A stretch of DNA of 64,000 nucleotides from Affinundibacterium fentianense (GTDB taxonomy: Bacteria > Pseudomonadota > Gammaproteobacteria > Burkholderiales > Burkholderiaceae_D): contig NZ_JAGSPJ010000002.1 of the NCBI RefSeq assembly GCF_018139545.1, positions 657,587-721,586 on the forward strand, in the 5' to 3' direction. Within the stretch, counting starts at the first letter, position 1. The number at the start of each line of letters is the position of its first letter. The position numbers were made by a program, and so were the translations under genes. Positions 44,586 to 54,835 of the stretch are shown in pieces. The notes below the pieces were generated by a model. That model saw only the letters and a program-made list of their open reading frames with translations, ran no database searches and was not told the origin of the DNA.

Positions 44586-45392
44586 TTATTTCGACGGCAT
44601 CTGAAAAAACCGGGTCGGTGATTGTCCAAAGGTTTTTTTAAACATGGCAGAAAACGCCGATTGGCTGGCATAACCTAATTCGCTCGCAACCACAGCCATC
44701 GGCTTCCCGGCCGCAATTAACGGCGCAGCTCGCGCTAATCGCATTTGCTGACGCCAAAGACCAAAACTCATCTGCATCTCGCGTTGGAATAAGCGCGCCA
44801 AGGTTCGTTCTGAGGCGCCTACCTGCTTCGAAAAATCTTGCAAACTCAGATTTGAAGCAGGATGCGCAATCAAGTGCTCACACAAGCTACGGAGACGACT
44901 GTCACGTGGCATCGGAACATTCAATGGCAATGGTGCTGCATGCGCTAATTCATCTAGCAGACAAACCGCTAGATGTGTCTCACGCTGTAACTGTTGCGGA
45001 TCTTGACTCAACTCAATCGCTGTCAAAGATCGCACCAATTCACGCATCAGGTCAGAGACTTCCAATACCACACAATTGCCACCAATAATCGGTGCTACCG
45101 AAGAGTGCACATAGATCGCGCGCAATTGCGCACGTTCTAAAGTCCGTACTTGGTGCTCGACATGCGAAGGAATCCAGATCGCACGCAATGGTGGAACGAA
45201 CCAAGTTTGATGGTTCGCATTCACCTGCACTGCTCCGTCGAGCGCATAGGTGACCTGACACCAGTCATGTGAGTGGGTATGCAATAACTCATCCGCATCA
45301 AGATTGCGTGCAACCACGCGCACAGGCCGTTGAGATGTCGGTGACAAACTCGCTGGAGGCGACCCGGTATGCGTTATAGGCTGTTGACACAT
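44586..45392 (-). CDS. AraC-family transcriptional regulator
   Basis: The ATG at 45392 gives 268 residues; the codon at 45428 is TTG and less likely. The N-terminal cupin domain (about residues 35-130) has HTHSHDWCQVTYALDG and WFVPPLRAIWIPSHVEHQV. The C-terminal double helix-turn-helix (about 165-262) has LQDFSKQVGASERTLARLF and VASELGYASQSAFSAMFKKT, followed by FGQSPTRFF. It is divergent from an MFS gene, and the two probably form a local regulator-transporter pair. The 182-base shared region contains GATAAA-N9-TTTATC (45435-45455), a possible operator. Confidence 0.92.
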   Translation of the reverse strand: MCQQPITHTGSPPASLSPTSQRPVRVVARNLDADELLHTHSHDWCQVTYALDGAVQVNANHQTWFVPPLRAIWIPSHVEHQVRTLERAQLRAIYVHSSVAPIIGGNCVVLEVSDLMRELVRSLTAIELSQDPQQLQRETHLAVCLLDELAHAAPLPLNVPMPRDSRLRSLCEHLIAHPASNLSLQDFSKQVGASERTLARLFQREMQMSFGLWRQQMRLARAAPLIAAGKPMAVVASELGYASQSAFSAMFKKTFGQSPTRFFQMPSK

Positions 45393-45574
45393 GTGATTGC
45401 TTTCACAAGAAATGGGCAATATTGGCAAATATTCGATAAATCATGACTGTTTATCTTAAATCAGACGGAGAAAATTTGCATACACTGATTGTCTACCGCA
45501 GATAGTGATTGCATTGTCTGCTGCATTGCATGTTATCCAATCATTACACGGCCTCATCGCCGGGAAAGTTTTTC

Positions 45575-46837
45575 ATGAGTAGCCTCACTGCTGACACAAG
45601 GCTGAACTTACAACCGAATAGTTTTAAACAAGATGCGATGGTAATCAGCTTAGTTGGCCTTGCCCATGCGATTTCGCATTTTTTTCATATGATTTTGGCA
45701 CCCCTTTTTCCGTGGCTAAAAGACGCGTTTAATTTGTCCTATGCGGAGTTAGGATTATTGATGAGCGCTTTTTTTGTCGTCTCCGGCATCGGCCAAGCCT
45801 TAGCGGGCTTTGTCGTGGATCGAGTTGGCGCCCGTGCTGTCCTGTTCTTTGGAATCGCTTGTTTAGCACTTTCCGCTGCAGTCCTCGCAATCGCACCAAA
45901 TTATGCGGTACTCATGCTGGGTTCGATGTTGGCTGGGTTGGGGAATAGCGTGTTCCATCCGGCCGACTATACGATCCTCAATCAATGCGTCACCACCCAA
46001 CGTCTAAGCCATGCTTTTTCTGTTCATGGTATCAGTGGCAATCTCGGATGGGCTGCTGCGCCCGTGTTCTTAGTCAGTATCGCCCATTGGATGAATTGGC
46101 GTATCGCATTGATGGCCGCTGCTGTCTTGCCATTGATTGTGTTAGCGATACTGTTGATGCACCGCCAACTCTTGAGTACTCGACAAAACACCGAGCCGCC
46201 CAAAGCGACGCTGGACAGAGAGACGAACAAATCGAACAGTGGTGAACAAAGCTTATTTCATTTTATGCGCTTGCCCGCTGTTTGGATGTGTTTCCTATTT
46301 TTCTTTATGATTTCTATGGGAATCGGTGGTATTCAAAGTTTTTCACCCACAGCGCTCCGCGAAGTGTACGGCATGTCCTTGAGCTGGGCCACAGCGGCCT
46401 ATACCGCGTATATGTTGACCTCAGCGGTCGGTATGATCTGGGGTGGCTTTATCGCAGCCAAGGCAAACGACCACGATAAGACCATTACGATTGCCTTTTC
46501 TTTCTCCGCACTCATGGCGCTTTTCTTGGCCAGCGGTTGGCTCTCCGCATCGATGGCTGTCGTGTTGATGGGTGCAGTGGGACTTGGCGCAGGCATCGCT
46601 GGTCCGTCGCGTGATCTGCTAATTCGCGCAGCAGCGCCCAAAAATGCGACAGGACGAGTATATGGCGTGGTGTACTCTGGCTTGGACATCGGCCTCGCGT
46701 TTTCACCTGCCTTGTTCGGCGCATTGATGGATGCCCATCATCCAAATTGGGTATTTGCCGGCATTGGCATCTTTCAACTATGCGCAATTTTCACTGCGGT
46801 AGGCGTGGGAACCAACACGCGCGCACGACAAAAATAG
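45575..46837 (+). CDS. MFS transporter
   Basis: The ATG at 45575 (MSSLTADTRLNLQPNSFKQD) gives 420 residues with about 12 membrane helices; an earlier in-frame ATG lacks a ribosome site. Landmarks are GLAHAISHFFHMILAPLFPW in helix 1 and FVVDRVGARAVLFFG, the MFS loop 2-3 motif. GNSVFHPADYTILNQCV is reminiscent of fosmidomycin-resistance-type exporters. A charged loop separates the halves (RQNTEPPKATLDRETNKSNS). The substrate is unknown. The divergent AraC-type gene is the likely regulator. Confidence 0.88.
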   Translation: MSSLTADTRLNLQPNSFKQDAMVISLVGLAHAISHFFHMILAPLFPWLKDAFNLSYAELGLLMSAFFVVSGIGQALAGFVVDRVGARAVLFFGIACLALSAAVLAIAPNYAVLMLGSMLAGLGNSVFHPADYTILNQCVTTQRLSHAFSVHGISGNLGWAAAPVFLVSIAHWMNWRIALMAAAVLPLIVLAILLMHRQLLSTRQNTEPPKATLDRETNKSNSGEQSLFHFMRLPAVWMCFLFFFMISMGIGGIQSFSPTALREVYGMSLSWATAAYTAYMLTSAVGMIWGGFIAAKANDHDKTITIAFSFSALMALFLASGWLSASMAVVLMGAVGLGAGIAGPSRDLLIRAAAPKNATGRVYGVVYSGLDIGLAFSPALFGALMDAHHPNWVFAGIGIFQLCAIFTAVGVGTNTRARQK

Positions 46838-47348
46838 ACACAACGAGAATGTAAAAACGCGCACCAACAAAGATCGCAAGCTTGGAACTTCATCACCCCG
46901 ACTTGCGACGGTGCGCAGCATGATTACACGCCTTTAGCATTGCAGCTCAACCTGTTGTCTTATCATCCTCGACAACGAATGCCCTTTCTTTTCAAGATCA
47001 ATTTCAATACAAGTGAGAAGAATAAAAAACGGTAAATTTTCCGCGTTTTTTCGCTGACATCCCGATCCTGTTGCAAGTTCGCCATAGTCGCAGAGATTTC
47101 CCCGCCTCTGTGAAGGATGAGGTCAGAAAGCTTTCTTCAAAGCATGTGTCACATGGTAGGATTTCGCTGGATTTGTTGCACGAAAGATGTACATGCAACA
47201 ATCAAAATACAAATAAATAAACAAACAAATAAATTACGTGGTGCGATATGCCAACTGGCGATTGCATGACTTCTATCTCAGGCTGGATAGGCAACTCGCC
47301 ATCGAGTTACCACAACAGACTTCGTTTTTGTTCGCTTAGGAGAGTAGT
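46838..47348. other. Intergenic stretch between the MFS and chemoreceptor genes
   Basis: I see no supported gene. TCGCAAG/CTTGCGA (46873-46879 and 46901-46907) forms a loose hairpin soon after the MFS stop. AAAAAACG/CGTTTTTT (47024-47031 and 47044-47051) is a weak terminator-like stem. A ribosome site TAGGAGAG precedes the chemoreceptor start. Confidence 0.5.
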
Positions 47349-48974
47349 ATGGGCGGTTTTGGCCTCATTCATCAATTCAGTATTGGCAAGCGGCTTGGTG
47401 CACTGATCATCAGTGCGGTACTGGGCGTACTAGCAATGACCGTGTTTTTCTTGACGACAGAGAAAAACGTGATCCTGGGTCAACATCAAAAAAGCGTACA
47501 ACATACCGTTGAACTAGCAAACACTTTGCTTGAACACTATCAAAAGCTCGCAGCCCAAGGCAATATGAGCGAGGCCGATGCCAAGACCGCGGCAATATCG
47601 GCTATCAAGGCATTGCGCTATGGTGACAATGAATATGTTTGGATTAACGATACCAAACCAGCGATGATCATGCATCCGACTACGCCAAATTTAGATGGTC
47701 AAGATTTATCGAGTACCAAAGATGCGAATGGACGACTCATCTTTATCGACATGCTCAATCTGGTGAAAAGCAAAGGTGCAGGATTTATCTCATACACTTG
47801 GAATAAACCTGAAACCAACAAAGCAGTAGATAAAATCGCCTATCTCAAACTCAACAATCAGTGGTCGTGGGTGATCGGTTCTGGTGTCTATATGGATGGA
47901 ATAGATGCCATCATCTATAGCCGCGCGCTTCAAATTTTATTGACGGTCGTCTTATTGGCCTTAGTATTAATCGCTCTTGGGATAGTCATTGCGCGCGGTC
48001 TAATTCGACAATTAGGTTGTGAGCCAAGCTATGCGGTTGAAATCACCAGCTCGATCGCCTCAGGGGATTTAACTGCACATATCGACCTCGATATGAAAAA
48101 TCAACAAAGTTTGCTGTATTCGATTTTTACTATGCGCAATAGCCTACGCGATATTATTCGAGAAGTGCGCAAAGGCACTGATGCGATCGTGACCTCATCG
48201 ACAGAAATCGCACAAGGCAATATGGACTTGTCCTCACGTACAGAAAGCCAAGCAAGTTCGCTTGAGGAGACAGCAGCGTCGATGTTGACTCTCACAGATG
48301 CTGTTAAGCTCAACTCCTCACATGCGCGAAATGCCAATCAAATGGCGGCATCGGCGTCAAGCGTGGCGATCAAAGGAGGAACAGTGGTCAATGAAGTCGT
48401 CGCGACAATGGGAGTGATCAATGCTTCTTCACAAAAAATTGTCGACATCATTTCTGTTATCGATGGCATCGCTTTTCAAACAAATATTCTTGCATTGAAT
48501 GCCGCGGTCGAAGCAGCGCGCGCTGGTGAGCAAGGTCGTGGTTTCGCCGTCGTTGCTTCAGAAGTACGTAGCTTGGCACAGCGTTCGGCTAGCGCAGCAA
48601 AAGAAATCAAACAGCTCATTGGTGATTCTGTAGAAAGCGTCAAACTGGGTACCGAGCTGGTCGACCAAGCTGGCAATACGATGAAAGAAATCGTAGAAAG
48701 TGTGGATCACGTCACACGCATTATGGAAGAAATCACCAAAGCATCGGATGAGCAAGCAAATGGAATTGAACAAGTCAATGCTGCAATCCGCGAAATGGAT
48801 GATGTCACCCAACAGAATGCGGCACTCGTCGAACAGGCCGCTGCCGCTGCATCCGCGATGCAAAATCAGGCGGCGTCGCTGACCCAAGTTGTGCATATGT
48901 TTAAAATGCGTGGCGATCCTGGTACAGCGCAAACACATTCACACCCTATTCATCGCGCCCCTCAACTTCACTAA
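47349..48974 (+). CDS. Methyl-accepting chemotaxis protein with a single Cache domain
   Basis: This 541-residue chemoreceptor has membrane helix 1 at about residues 17-36. A periplasmic sCache_2-type sensor follows (about 40-190, with [31 protein letters not shown] and [17 protein letters not shown]). Membrane helix 2 is at about 195-217, then HAMP and the signalling coiled coil with [20 protein letters not shown]. sCache_2 receptors usually bind small carboxylates, and the DAACS symporter two genes downstream would fit, but this is weak context. No C-terminal pentapeptide is present. A Rho-independent terminator follows. Confidence 0.94.
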   Translation: MGGFGLIHQFSIGKRLGALIISAVLGVLAMTVFFLTTEKNVILGQHQKSVQHTVELANTLLEHYQKLAAQGNMSEADAKTAAISAIKALRYGDNEYVWINDTKPAMIMHPTTPNLDGQDLSSTKDANGRLIFIDMLNLVKSKGAGFISYTWNKPETNKAVDKIAYLKLNNQWSWVIGSGVYMDGIDAIIYSRALQILLTVVLLALVLIALGIVIARGLIRQLGCEPSYAVEITSSIASGDLTAHIDLDMKNQQSLLYSIFTMRNSLRDIIREVRKGTDAIVTSSTEIAQGNMDLSSRTESQASSLEETAASMLTLTDAVKLNSSHARNANQMAASASSVAIKGGTVVNEVVATMGVINASSQKIVDIISVIDGIAFQTNILALNAAVEAARAGEQGRGFAVVASEVRSLAQRSASAAKEIKQLIGDSVESVKLGTELVDQAGNTMKEIVESVDHVTRIMEEITKASDEQANGIEQVNAAIREMDDVTQQNAALVEQAAAAASAMQNQAASLTQVVHMFKMRGDPGTAQTHSHPIHRAPQLH

Positions 48975-49035
48975 GTGAGATGGAATAGCTGAAGCAATGG
49001 TGTCGAATTTTTGCTAGACCTTACCTCAATAAACT

Positions 49036-49067
49036 GGCTTCCCTCTGATAAAGACGGAAGCCTTTTT
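49036..49067 (+). terminator. Rho-independent terminator of the Cache chemoreceptor gene
   Basis: GGCTTCC (49036-49042) pairs with GGAAGCC (49056-49062) and is followed directly by TTTTT (49063-49067). It lies 61 bases after the chemoreceptor stop. Confidence 0.88.
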
Positions 49068-49181
49068 AATCAACAAAAAGCTTGGTCGGAACAACAAATC
49101 ACTAGGCGCATTCAACAAGCTTGCCTACAATAGGCCAATGGGCAGACTCACCAACGCTCAAATTACCTTTCGGGTCCATAC

Positions 49182-50006
49182 ATGAAGAATTCAACACAGC
49201 TTGTCGCATGGAGCCTACTTGCTGGGTTCACCTGCTGCTTAAATCAATCTGCATACGCACAAGACGCTTGGCGTCAACTCGATCCAGACAATACTCTCAT
49301 CATTGACTCAAGCAAGGGTCGCATCGTGATTGAAATGCGACCTGAAATCGCTCCCAAGGCTGTCGAACGAATTAAATTACTGAGCCGTGAAAAAGTCTAC
49401 GACGGTTTGCAATTTCATCGAGTTATTGCGAAATTTGTGGCGCAAACAGGCAACCCCAACAATCGTGATGGAGGCACCAGCAAACATCCCAATCTTCCAC
49501 CTGAAATGATGTTCAAAATACCCTATTCGAAGATCGGTGTTTGGGCCAGTCAAAGCAGCGACGGTGCGACGGGATTTATTGGTAGTATCCCGATTCAAAC
49601 ACTCCCCTTAACGGATCCCATCAAAAGTGATCAAGTACCAATGCGAAGCTGGGGCGCACATTGCCCTGGCGTTGCCGGTATGGGTCGCAATGAAGCACGA
49701 GACTCCGCGAATAGCGAACTCTATTTCATGTTAGATGCAAGCCGCCGACTTGATCGTGACTACACGGTCTTTGGTCGTATCGTTGGCGGTATGGATGTTC
49801 TTCTCAAGATTCAGCATGGAGAACCGCCGAAGCAGCCCGATGTTATGCTGTCCGTCAAAGTAATGGCGGACCTGCCTCTCGATTCTCGTCCCAAAATGCA
49901 AATCGCTACTGACGCGGCGCTAGCACAAATAGTTGCAAAGATGCGGCAAGAGAAAGGCGCCGATTTTAGTATCTGCGATATCACTATTCCCAGCCAATTT
50001 GAGTAA
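49182..50006 (+). CDS. Periplasmic cyclophilin-type peptidyl-prolyl isomerase
   Basis: This 274-residue exported protein has a signal peptide ending near QSAYAQDA (residue 27). The cyclophilin domain has IVIEMRPEIAPKAVERIKLL, FHRVIAKFVAQTGNPNNRDG with the active-site Arg and Gln region, and NSELYFMLDASRRLDRDYTV followed by FGRIVGGMDVL. It speeds proline isomerisation during periplasmic folding. A C-terminal extension of about 50 residues follows the domain (QIATDAALAQIVAKMRQEKG). The insert between the two halves is longer than in PpiA. Confidence 0.9.
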   Translation: MKNSTQLVAWSLLAGFTCCLNQSAYAQDAWRQLDPDNTLIIDSSKGRIVIEMRPEIAPKAVERIKLLSREKVYDGLQFHRVIAKFVAQTGNPNNRDGGTSKHPNLPPEMMFKIPYSKIGVWASQSSDGATGFIGSIPIQTLPLTDPIKSDQVPMRSWGAHCPGVAGMGRNEARDSANSELYFMLDASRRLDRDYTVFGRIVGGMDVLLKIQHGEPPKQPDVMLSVKVMADLPLDSRPKMQIATDAALAQIVAKMRQEKGADFSICDITIPSQFE

Positions 50007-50127
50007 AGCGAATACAAGGGAATGGCGGGATGGGCACACCCAGAATTGACTATGCATGCAGTACTCTTTGATGGTCGATGCGTCCACGCTTTTCTATTCT
50101 AAAGTCAATCCATACAGAACCAATAAA

Positions 50128-51411
50128 ATGAATACGAGCACGCAATCGATCTCTTCACCGCACACCAGCACACTACGCAATTACGCGGATATCTTGTTAT
50201 TACTAAGTGGCATCGCGGTCGGGAGCGGCATCGGTTTGATTTTCGGTAAGCAGGTAGAAAGCATTAAATTCATTGGCGATATTTTCTTAAATTTGTTATT
50301 TACCGCGATTATTCCTCTCGTCTTTTTTACCATTGCGTCGTCGGTTGCGAATCTCCAAACCAGCAGTCAATTAGGCAAATTATTTGGCATCGTTGCTGGC
50401 GTATTTTTAAGCACCGTACTGATCTCTGCGCTGGTCATGATGGCTGTGATGTTGATGTTCCCCATCGATCAGGACAATAGCCTGCGATCGATGGCGGCTC
50501 AAGCCTTAATCGACAACCCCACCAATGCAGCACATAGTAGCGGAACGAGTTTGACACAAGTCTTAACGGTCAACGATTTCTTTGAACTGATGGCGCGCAA
50601 GAATATGCTAGCGCTGATTCTGATTTCCTTGTTGGTCGGTTTTGCAAGCTTACGAGCGGGCGAAAAAGGCAAAGTCTTTGCGCAATTCTTGGACTCTACG
50701 AATGAGGTGATGAAACAGTTGTTGGGACTGATCATGAAAACTGCACCGCTTGGACTAGGCGCTTATTTTGCCTACCAAGTTGGCGTTTTTGGACCACAAC
50801 TATTGGGTATTTACTTTCATCCGTTAGCGCTTTACTACCTCACGTGTGCAGTATACTTTGTGGTCTTCTTCAGTCTCTATGCGTATTTTGCAGGCGGCCA
50901 ATTAGGCTTGCGTGTTTTCTGGAAAAACAATTTGACACCTGCTATTACAGCAATTGGTACTTGTTCAAGCATTGCAACCATTCCGGCAAATTTGCTAGCA
51001 GCTGAGAAAATGCGCATTCCTGAGCATATCCGAAATATTGTGATTCCCTTAGGTGCGCCAATTCACAAAGATGGCTCAAGTATGTCATCGATCATCAAAC
51101 TTGCCCTATTGTTCGCAATGTTTGGGCAAGATTTCTCCGCGCCTCAGATGTTCTTCGCAATTATGGGAATCACCGTCATCGTTTCTATCGTGGAGGGCGG
51201 CATACCGAATGGAGGTTATATCGGCGAAATTTTTGCGATTACCGCTTTTGGTTTTCCGATGGAACAAGCGTTACCCGTTGCGATGGTGATCGGTACTTTG
51301 GTCGATCCAATAGCAACGCTTCTCAATGCGAATGGCGATCTAGTATCATCGATGATGGTGGCAAGAGTAGCGGAAGGCAAAGACTGGTTGCGTTCACGCA
51401 TGAAGGAATGA
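50128..51411 (+). CDS. Dicarboxylate/amino acid:cation symporter (DAACS family)
   Basis: The ATG at 50128 gives 427 residues; an upstream ATG would add a non-family extension. It has the DAACS/GltP fold, with helices from about residue 22 (ADILLLLSGIAVGSGIGLIF) and the early motif FLNLLFTAIIPLVFFTIASS. The transport core has a variant signature: GTCSSIATIPANLLAAEKM in place of the usual serine-rich hairpin, and PLGAPIHKDGSSM in place of the common PLGATINMDGTA. It probably carries a carboxylate or amino acid with Na+ or H+, with altered specificity. A strong bidirectional terminator follows. Confidence 0.88.
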   Translation: MNTSTQSISSPHTSTLRNYADILLLLSGIAVGSGIGLIFGKQVESIKFIGDIFLNLLFTAIIPLVFFTIASSVANLQTSSQLGKLFGIVAGVFLSTVLISALVMMAVMLMFPIDQDNSLRSMAAQALIDNPTNAAHSSGTSLTQVLTVNDFFELMARKNMLALILISLLVGFASLRAGEKGKVFAQFLDSTNEVMKQLLGLIMKTAPLGLGAYFAYQVGVFGPQLLGIYFHPLALYYLTCAVYFVVFFSLYAYFAGGQLGLRVFWKNNLTPAITAIGTCSSIATIPANLLAAEKMRIPEHIRNIVIPLGAPIHKDGSSMSSIIKLALLFAMFGQDFSAPQMFFAIMGITVIVSIVEGGIPNGGYIGEIFAITAFGFPMEQALPVAMVIGTLVDPIATLLNANGDLVSSMMVARVAEGKDWLRSRMKE

Positions 51412-51446
51412 CGAACCGGTATCATTGACTCTGTCAGGTTTCAAAC

Positions 51447-51478
51447 AAAAAGCCCTCAACTGGTTTGAGGGCTTTTTG
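51447..51478. terminator. Bidirectional Rho-independent terminator
   Basis: AGCCCTCAA (51451-51459) pairs with TTGAGGGCT (51465-51473), flanked by an A run on the left and a T run on the right. It sits between the converging symporter and MacB-type permease genes and can serve both. Confidence 0.92.
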
Positions 51479-51512
51479 TCTTTACATTCCGAGCACATCA
51501 CTTTCACGTCTT

Positions 51513-52736
51513 TTATTCATAGCGTAGTGCATCAATAGGATCGAGCTTTGCCGCTTTACTTGCTGGCATCACACCAAAGACAATTCCGACACCGGCAGAG
51601 AAGACGAACGACAACATGACGGCCCACCAAGGAACCACTGCATCAGGAAAATCTGGAATCATTTTCGAAATTCCAAATCCCAAGCCATAGCCTAAAATGA
51701 GCCCGATCAGGCCGCCTAAAACGGACAGAGTGACTGCTTCAATGAGAAACTGCATCATGATGTCGCGACTTCGAGCGCCAATAGCCTTGCAAATGCCAAT
51801 TTCACGAGTCCGCTCCGTTACCGAGACCAACATAATATTCATAATCCCAATACCGCCCACCAACAGCGCAATACCGACGATTCCGCCCATCACTAAGGTG
51901 ACCGTCGCTGTGATGCTATCCAAGCTCTTGGACAGTTGATCTGAAGAAGCGATCTCAAAATCATCAGGGACATCCGGATCGAGTCGATGTGCTTTCCGCA
52001 TCACCGCAGTGATCCGAGGTTTGACTTCCTCCAATTTTGAAATATCTTTTAAAGAGACGGTGAACTGCATATTATTGAGGCGTTGATTATTCCCGACGAG
52101 ACTACGTCCGGTTCTAAAAGGAATAATCACATAGTCATCCTGCGACATGCCAAACAGTTCTCCACGCTTTTCCATCACACCAATGATTTTGAACCATTCA
52201 TTATTAAATCCTATGTATTGGCCAATTGGATTATCCGGCAAATGCAAGGTTTCGATCAGCCGTGGTCCAATCACCGCAACCCGACGTGCACTGGTTTCAT
52301 CTGTCACACTCAGGAAGCGGCCCATGCTTGCAAATCGCTGCTGAACATCCTGATAGGTCGGCGTTGTTGCAATGACCCTCGCCGTCGCGTCGGTACTGCC
52401 ATAACGCACGCTCGACATTGACAACATAAACAAGGGACTCACGTCAGCGATCTCTTCGACATGGGTACGCAAGTGTTGAATGTCTTCAAAACGCAATTCG
52501 TTAAACTTTCCACGCATTGCGTCTTTCATTGTGTTGTGCGCGGTAATTGTTAGCGAATTTCCACCTAAACCCTCAAACTGCTTCGTCACACTTTTGGAGA
52601 GGCCTTGAATCAGCGAAATCACCGTGATTACCGATGCAACACCAATGATAATTCCCAACGAGGTGAGGAAACTACGCATCCGATGTGCACGAATTGAATT
52701 GAGTGCTGAACGTATACTTTCAACTAAAAGAAACAT
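51513..52736 (-). CDS. MacB-type ABC transporter permease
   Basis: The ATG at 52736 lies two bases past the ATPase stop, giving 407 residues. The protein has one N-terminal membrane helix (FLTSLGIIIGVASVITVISL), a large periplasmic MacB_PCD-type domain, and three C-terminal helices of the FtsX domain with GGIGIMNIMLVSVTERTREI, then GICKAIGA. With the ATPase and the HlyD-like adaptor it forms a MacAB-type tripartite exporter using an outer membrane TolC-type channel encoded elsewhere. The substrate may be a peptide, lipid, haem precursor or antibiotic. Confidence 0.93.
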   Translation of the reverse strand: MFLLVESIRSALNSIRAHRMRSFLTSLGIIIGVASVITVISLIQGLSKSVTKQFEGLGGNSLTITAHNTMKDAMRGKFNELRFEDIQHLRTHVEEIADVSPLFMLSMSSVRYGSTDATARVIATTPTYQDVQQRFASMGRFLSVTDETSARRVAVIGPRLIETLHLPDNPIGQYIGFNNEWFKIIGVMEKRGELFGMSQDDYVIIPFRTGRSLVGNNQRLNNMQFTVSLKDISKLEEVKPRITAVMRKAHRLDPDVPDDFEIASSDQLSKSLDSITATVTLVMGGIVGIALLVGGIGIMNIMLVSVTERTREIGICKAIGARSRDIMMQFLIEAVTLSVLGGLIGLILGYGLGFGISKMIPDFPDAVVPWWAVMLSFVFSAGVGIVFGVMPASKAAKLDPIDALRYE

Positions 52737-52738
52737 GA

Positions 52739-53458
52739 TCAATCTCCCGTCGAATCTGTCACAGCAGGCATAGCGAAACCCTGGTCTTTGCGCGTATCAC
52801 TGAGAACTCGGCCATCGCTGAGACGCACAATTCGATGACACTGGTCAGCAATTTCTGGTTCATGCGTGACCATTACCACGGTTTGTCCATTTCGATGTAC
52901 TTCCTTGATCAATTCCAAGATTTCTAAACTCGTACTTGAGTCAAGATTACCAGTCGGTTCATCGGCCAGTAAAATCGCTGGCTTGCCGACAAGCGCACGA
53001 GCAATCGCGACGCGCTGCCGCTGTCCACCAGAGAGTTCATTTGGGCGATGGTGCATACGAGAGCCCAAACCAACATGGTCAAGCGCTTCCGCCGCGAGGC
53101 GATTCCTTTCTTTTTGATGAATGCCACGATAGATCAAAGGTTGAGCGACATTGTCCAGAGCTGTGGCACGGGGTAAGAGATGGAAACTTTGAAAAATAAA
53201 TCCGATTTCCGCATTACGTACCAGAGCTAATTCATCACTTTCCATTGTTGCGACATCGCGCCCATTCAGTTGATAAGTACCGGAGCTAGGCCTATCCAAA
53301 CAGCCAACAATATTCATTAATGTCGACTTCCCTGAACCAGATGTACCAATGAAGGCAACCAATTCATTCCGTTCAATATGTAGATCAACGCCACGCAAAG
53401 CCTGCACGGTCTGATCACCCATCTGGTAGTTTTTAGTTATACCGGTTAAGGTGATCAC
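52739..53458 (-). CDS. MacB-type ABC transporter ATP-binding protein
   Basis: This 239-residue ATPase has Walker A GTSGSGKSTLMN, a Q loop in FIFQSFHLLPRATALDN, signature LSGGQRQRVAIARAL, Walker B AILLADEPTGNLDS and an H loop in VMVTHEPE. It belongs to the MacB/LolD group. The start is GTG and overlaps the adaptor stop as GTGA, so the genes are translationally coupled. The nucleotide-binding and membrane parts are separate genes here, unlike E. coli MacB. Confidence 0.94.
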   Translation of the reverse strand: MITLTGITKNYQMGDQTVQALRGVDLHIERNELVAFIGTSGSGKSTLMNIVGCLDRPSSGTYQLNGRDVATMESDELALVRNAEIGFIFQSFHLLPRATALDNVAQPLIYRGIHQKERNRLAAEALDHVGLGSRMHHRPNELSGGQRQRVAIARALVGKPAILLADEPTGNLDSSTSLEILELIKEVHRNGQTVVMVTHEPEIADQCHRIVRLSDGRVLSDTRKDQGFAMPAVTDSTGD

Positions 53459-54771
53459 GATTTTTTACCTTCCGCCGAGACCGTTGTCGATGCGCTGCTG
53501 CTCGCAGCTGTGCTTGCTGAACCGGTTGCGGAAGCAGCCGAGCCCGTTGGCTTTGTGGCCCCTGTATCGGTTTTCTTTTCTTGAATTTGGTCCCCATCAC
53601 GCAATGCGCGCAACACACGTGCAGGCCCTGTCACTACCATATCGCCATCGACAACACCGGACAAGATTTCTTGATTATTGTCGTCAGCAATCCCTACTTT
53701 GACTTCTTTTTTACGTGCGACACCATCTTTCACAGTAAACACGACACCCGCACCTTTTAAAGCTTCTTTCGATTCCTTCGCACCCTTATTTTCCAACTTC
53801 ATACTGTCACCAGTCAAAATTGCTTGGATAGGTAAGACTGGACGCAAGCTACCGCCTCCAGTCACAATTTCAACTCGACAAGTCATCCCTGTTCGAATCC
53901 CTAGCGTCGTCTCAGATAAACGCAACTTAACAACATAGGTCTTGCCCTGTGATGCACCAGGCAAATTAGCGCGCGGTGCCATCGACACCTCTTCCACTAC
54001 ACCAGCCACTGGTTGATCATCAAATGCCGCTGGAAAGACTTTCGCGCGTTGTCCCACTGCGACTTTTGCGACATCCGCTTCATCAACATTCACTTCAGCC
54101 ATGATGCTGCCAATATCCGCGATCGTCATCAAGGAAGAACCAGCCATGCCTGTCGCACTCGCCACTGCGGTTTCACCAATCTTAATTTGTACAGCCGTTA
54201 CGGTGCCACTGATTGGCGCTTTCACTTCGGTTTTGTCCAATCGTTTCAGTGCTTGATCTAAGGAAGCGCTTGCTTGTTGCATGCTCTCACGCGCCGCATG
54301 CAAGTCAACTTTCGCAACATTAAGTTGGTGCACCGCATCTTCATACTTGCTGGCATCAATGAATTTTGCTTCCGCCAAGCGGCGGCTGCGATCCGCATTA
54401 ATTTGTTGGCGATCCACGTTCAACTGTGCGCGCTCAATATTGACTTGCGCACTACGGACTATCGCTCGCTGCTGCGTTACTTCCGCCCGAATCAAAGTCG
54501 GATCTAAACGCAGCAGCACTTGGCCTTGCTGAATTTTGTCGCCTTCTTTCACCAAAACTTCGGAAACTTTACCGATAACTTCGCTCGACAATTGAACTTG
54601 TTGACGAAATACGAAATTCCCCGACGCTAGGATCGATGGCTGAATTTCTTTCTTACTGACTTTCGCTAACTCGACTTCAATTTTCGGTTTGCTGTTAGTG
54701 AACTTAATCGCGACTGGCACGATGATAACTGCTGCAATAACAGCAATTCCAAGAATCTGACGTTTATTCAT
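53455..54771 (-). CDS. Periplasmic adaptor (MacA/HlyD-type membrane fusion protein)
   Basis: This 438-residue protein has an N-terminal membrane anchor (ILGIAVIAAVIIVPVAI). A lipoyl/barrel-sandwich domain surrounds a long alpha-helical hairpin (ATQQRAIVRSAQVNIERAQL-like heptads), then a beta barrel. The C-terminal 40 residues are Ala/Ser/Thr-rich with repeated short runs (SAASATGSASTAAS), an unusual low-complexity tail. It bridges the inner membrane MacB-type pump to a TolC-type channel. It lies 64 bases past the Yip1 gene and overlaps the ATPase gene, so all four genes form an operon. Confidence 0.93.
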   Translation of the reverse strand: MNKRQILGIAVIAAVIIVPVAIKFTNSKPKIEVELAKVSKKEIQPSILASGNFVFRQQVQLSSEVIGKVSEVLVKEGDKIQQGQVLLRLDPTLIRAEVTQQRAIVRSAQVNIERAQLNVDRQQINADRSRRLAEAKFIDASKYEDAVHQLNVAKVDLHAARESMQQASASLDQALKRLDKTEVKAPISGTVTAVQIKIGETAVASATGMAGSSLMTIADIGSIMAEVNVDEADVAKVAVGQRAKVFPAAFDDQPVAGVVEEVSMAPRANLPGASQGKTYVVKLRLSETTLGIRTGMTCRVEIVTGGGSLRPVLPIQAILTGDSMKLENKGAKESKEALKGAGVVFTVKDGVARKKEVKVGIADDNNQEILSGVVDGDMVVTGPARVLRALRDGDQIQEKKTDTGATKPTGSAASATGSASTAASSSASTTVSAEGKKS

Positions 54772-54835
54772 AATGTGCTTTGAATACCTGAAGAAAGCGG
54801 CTTGTGGAAGACTCGTTATAGAAGGCTACAAAAAA

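Noticed and set aside
47024..47051. Terminator-like AAAAAACG/CGTTTTTT stem
   Set aside because: It is nearly 190 bases past the MFS stop and the stem has only two or three G/C pairs, so I do not call it a terminator.
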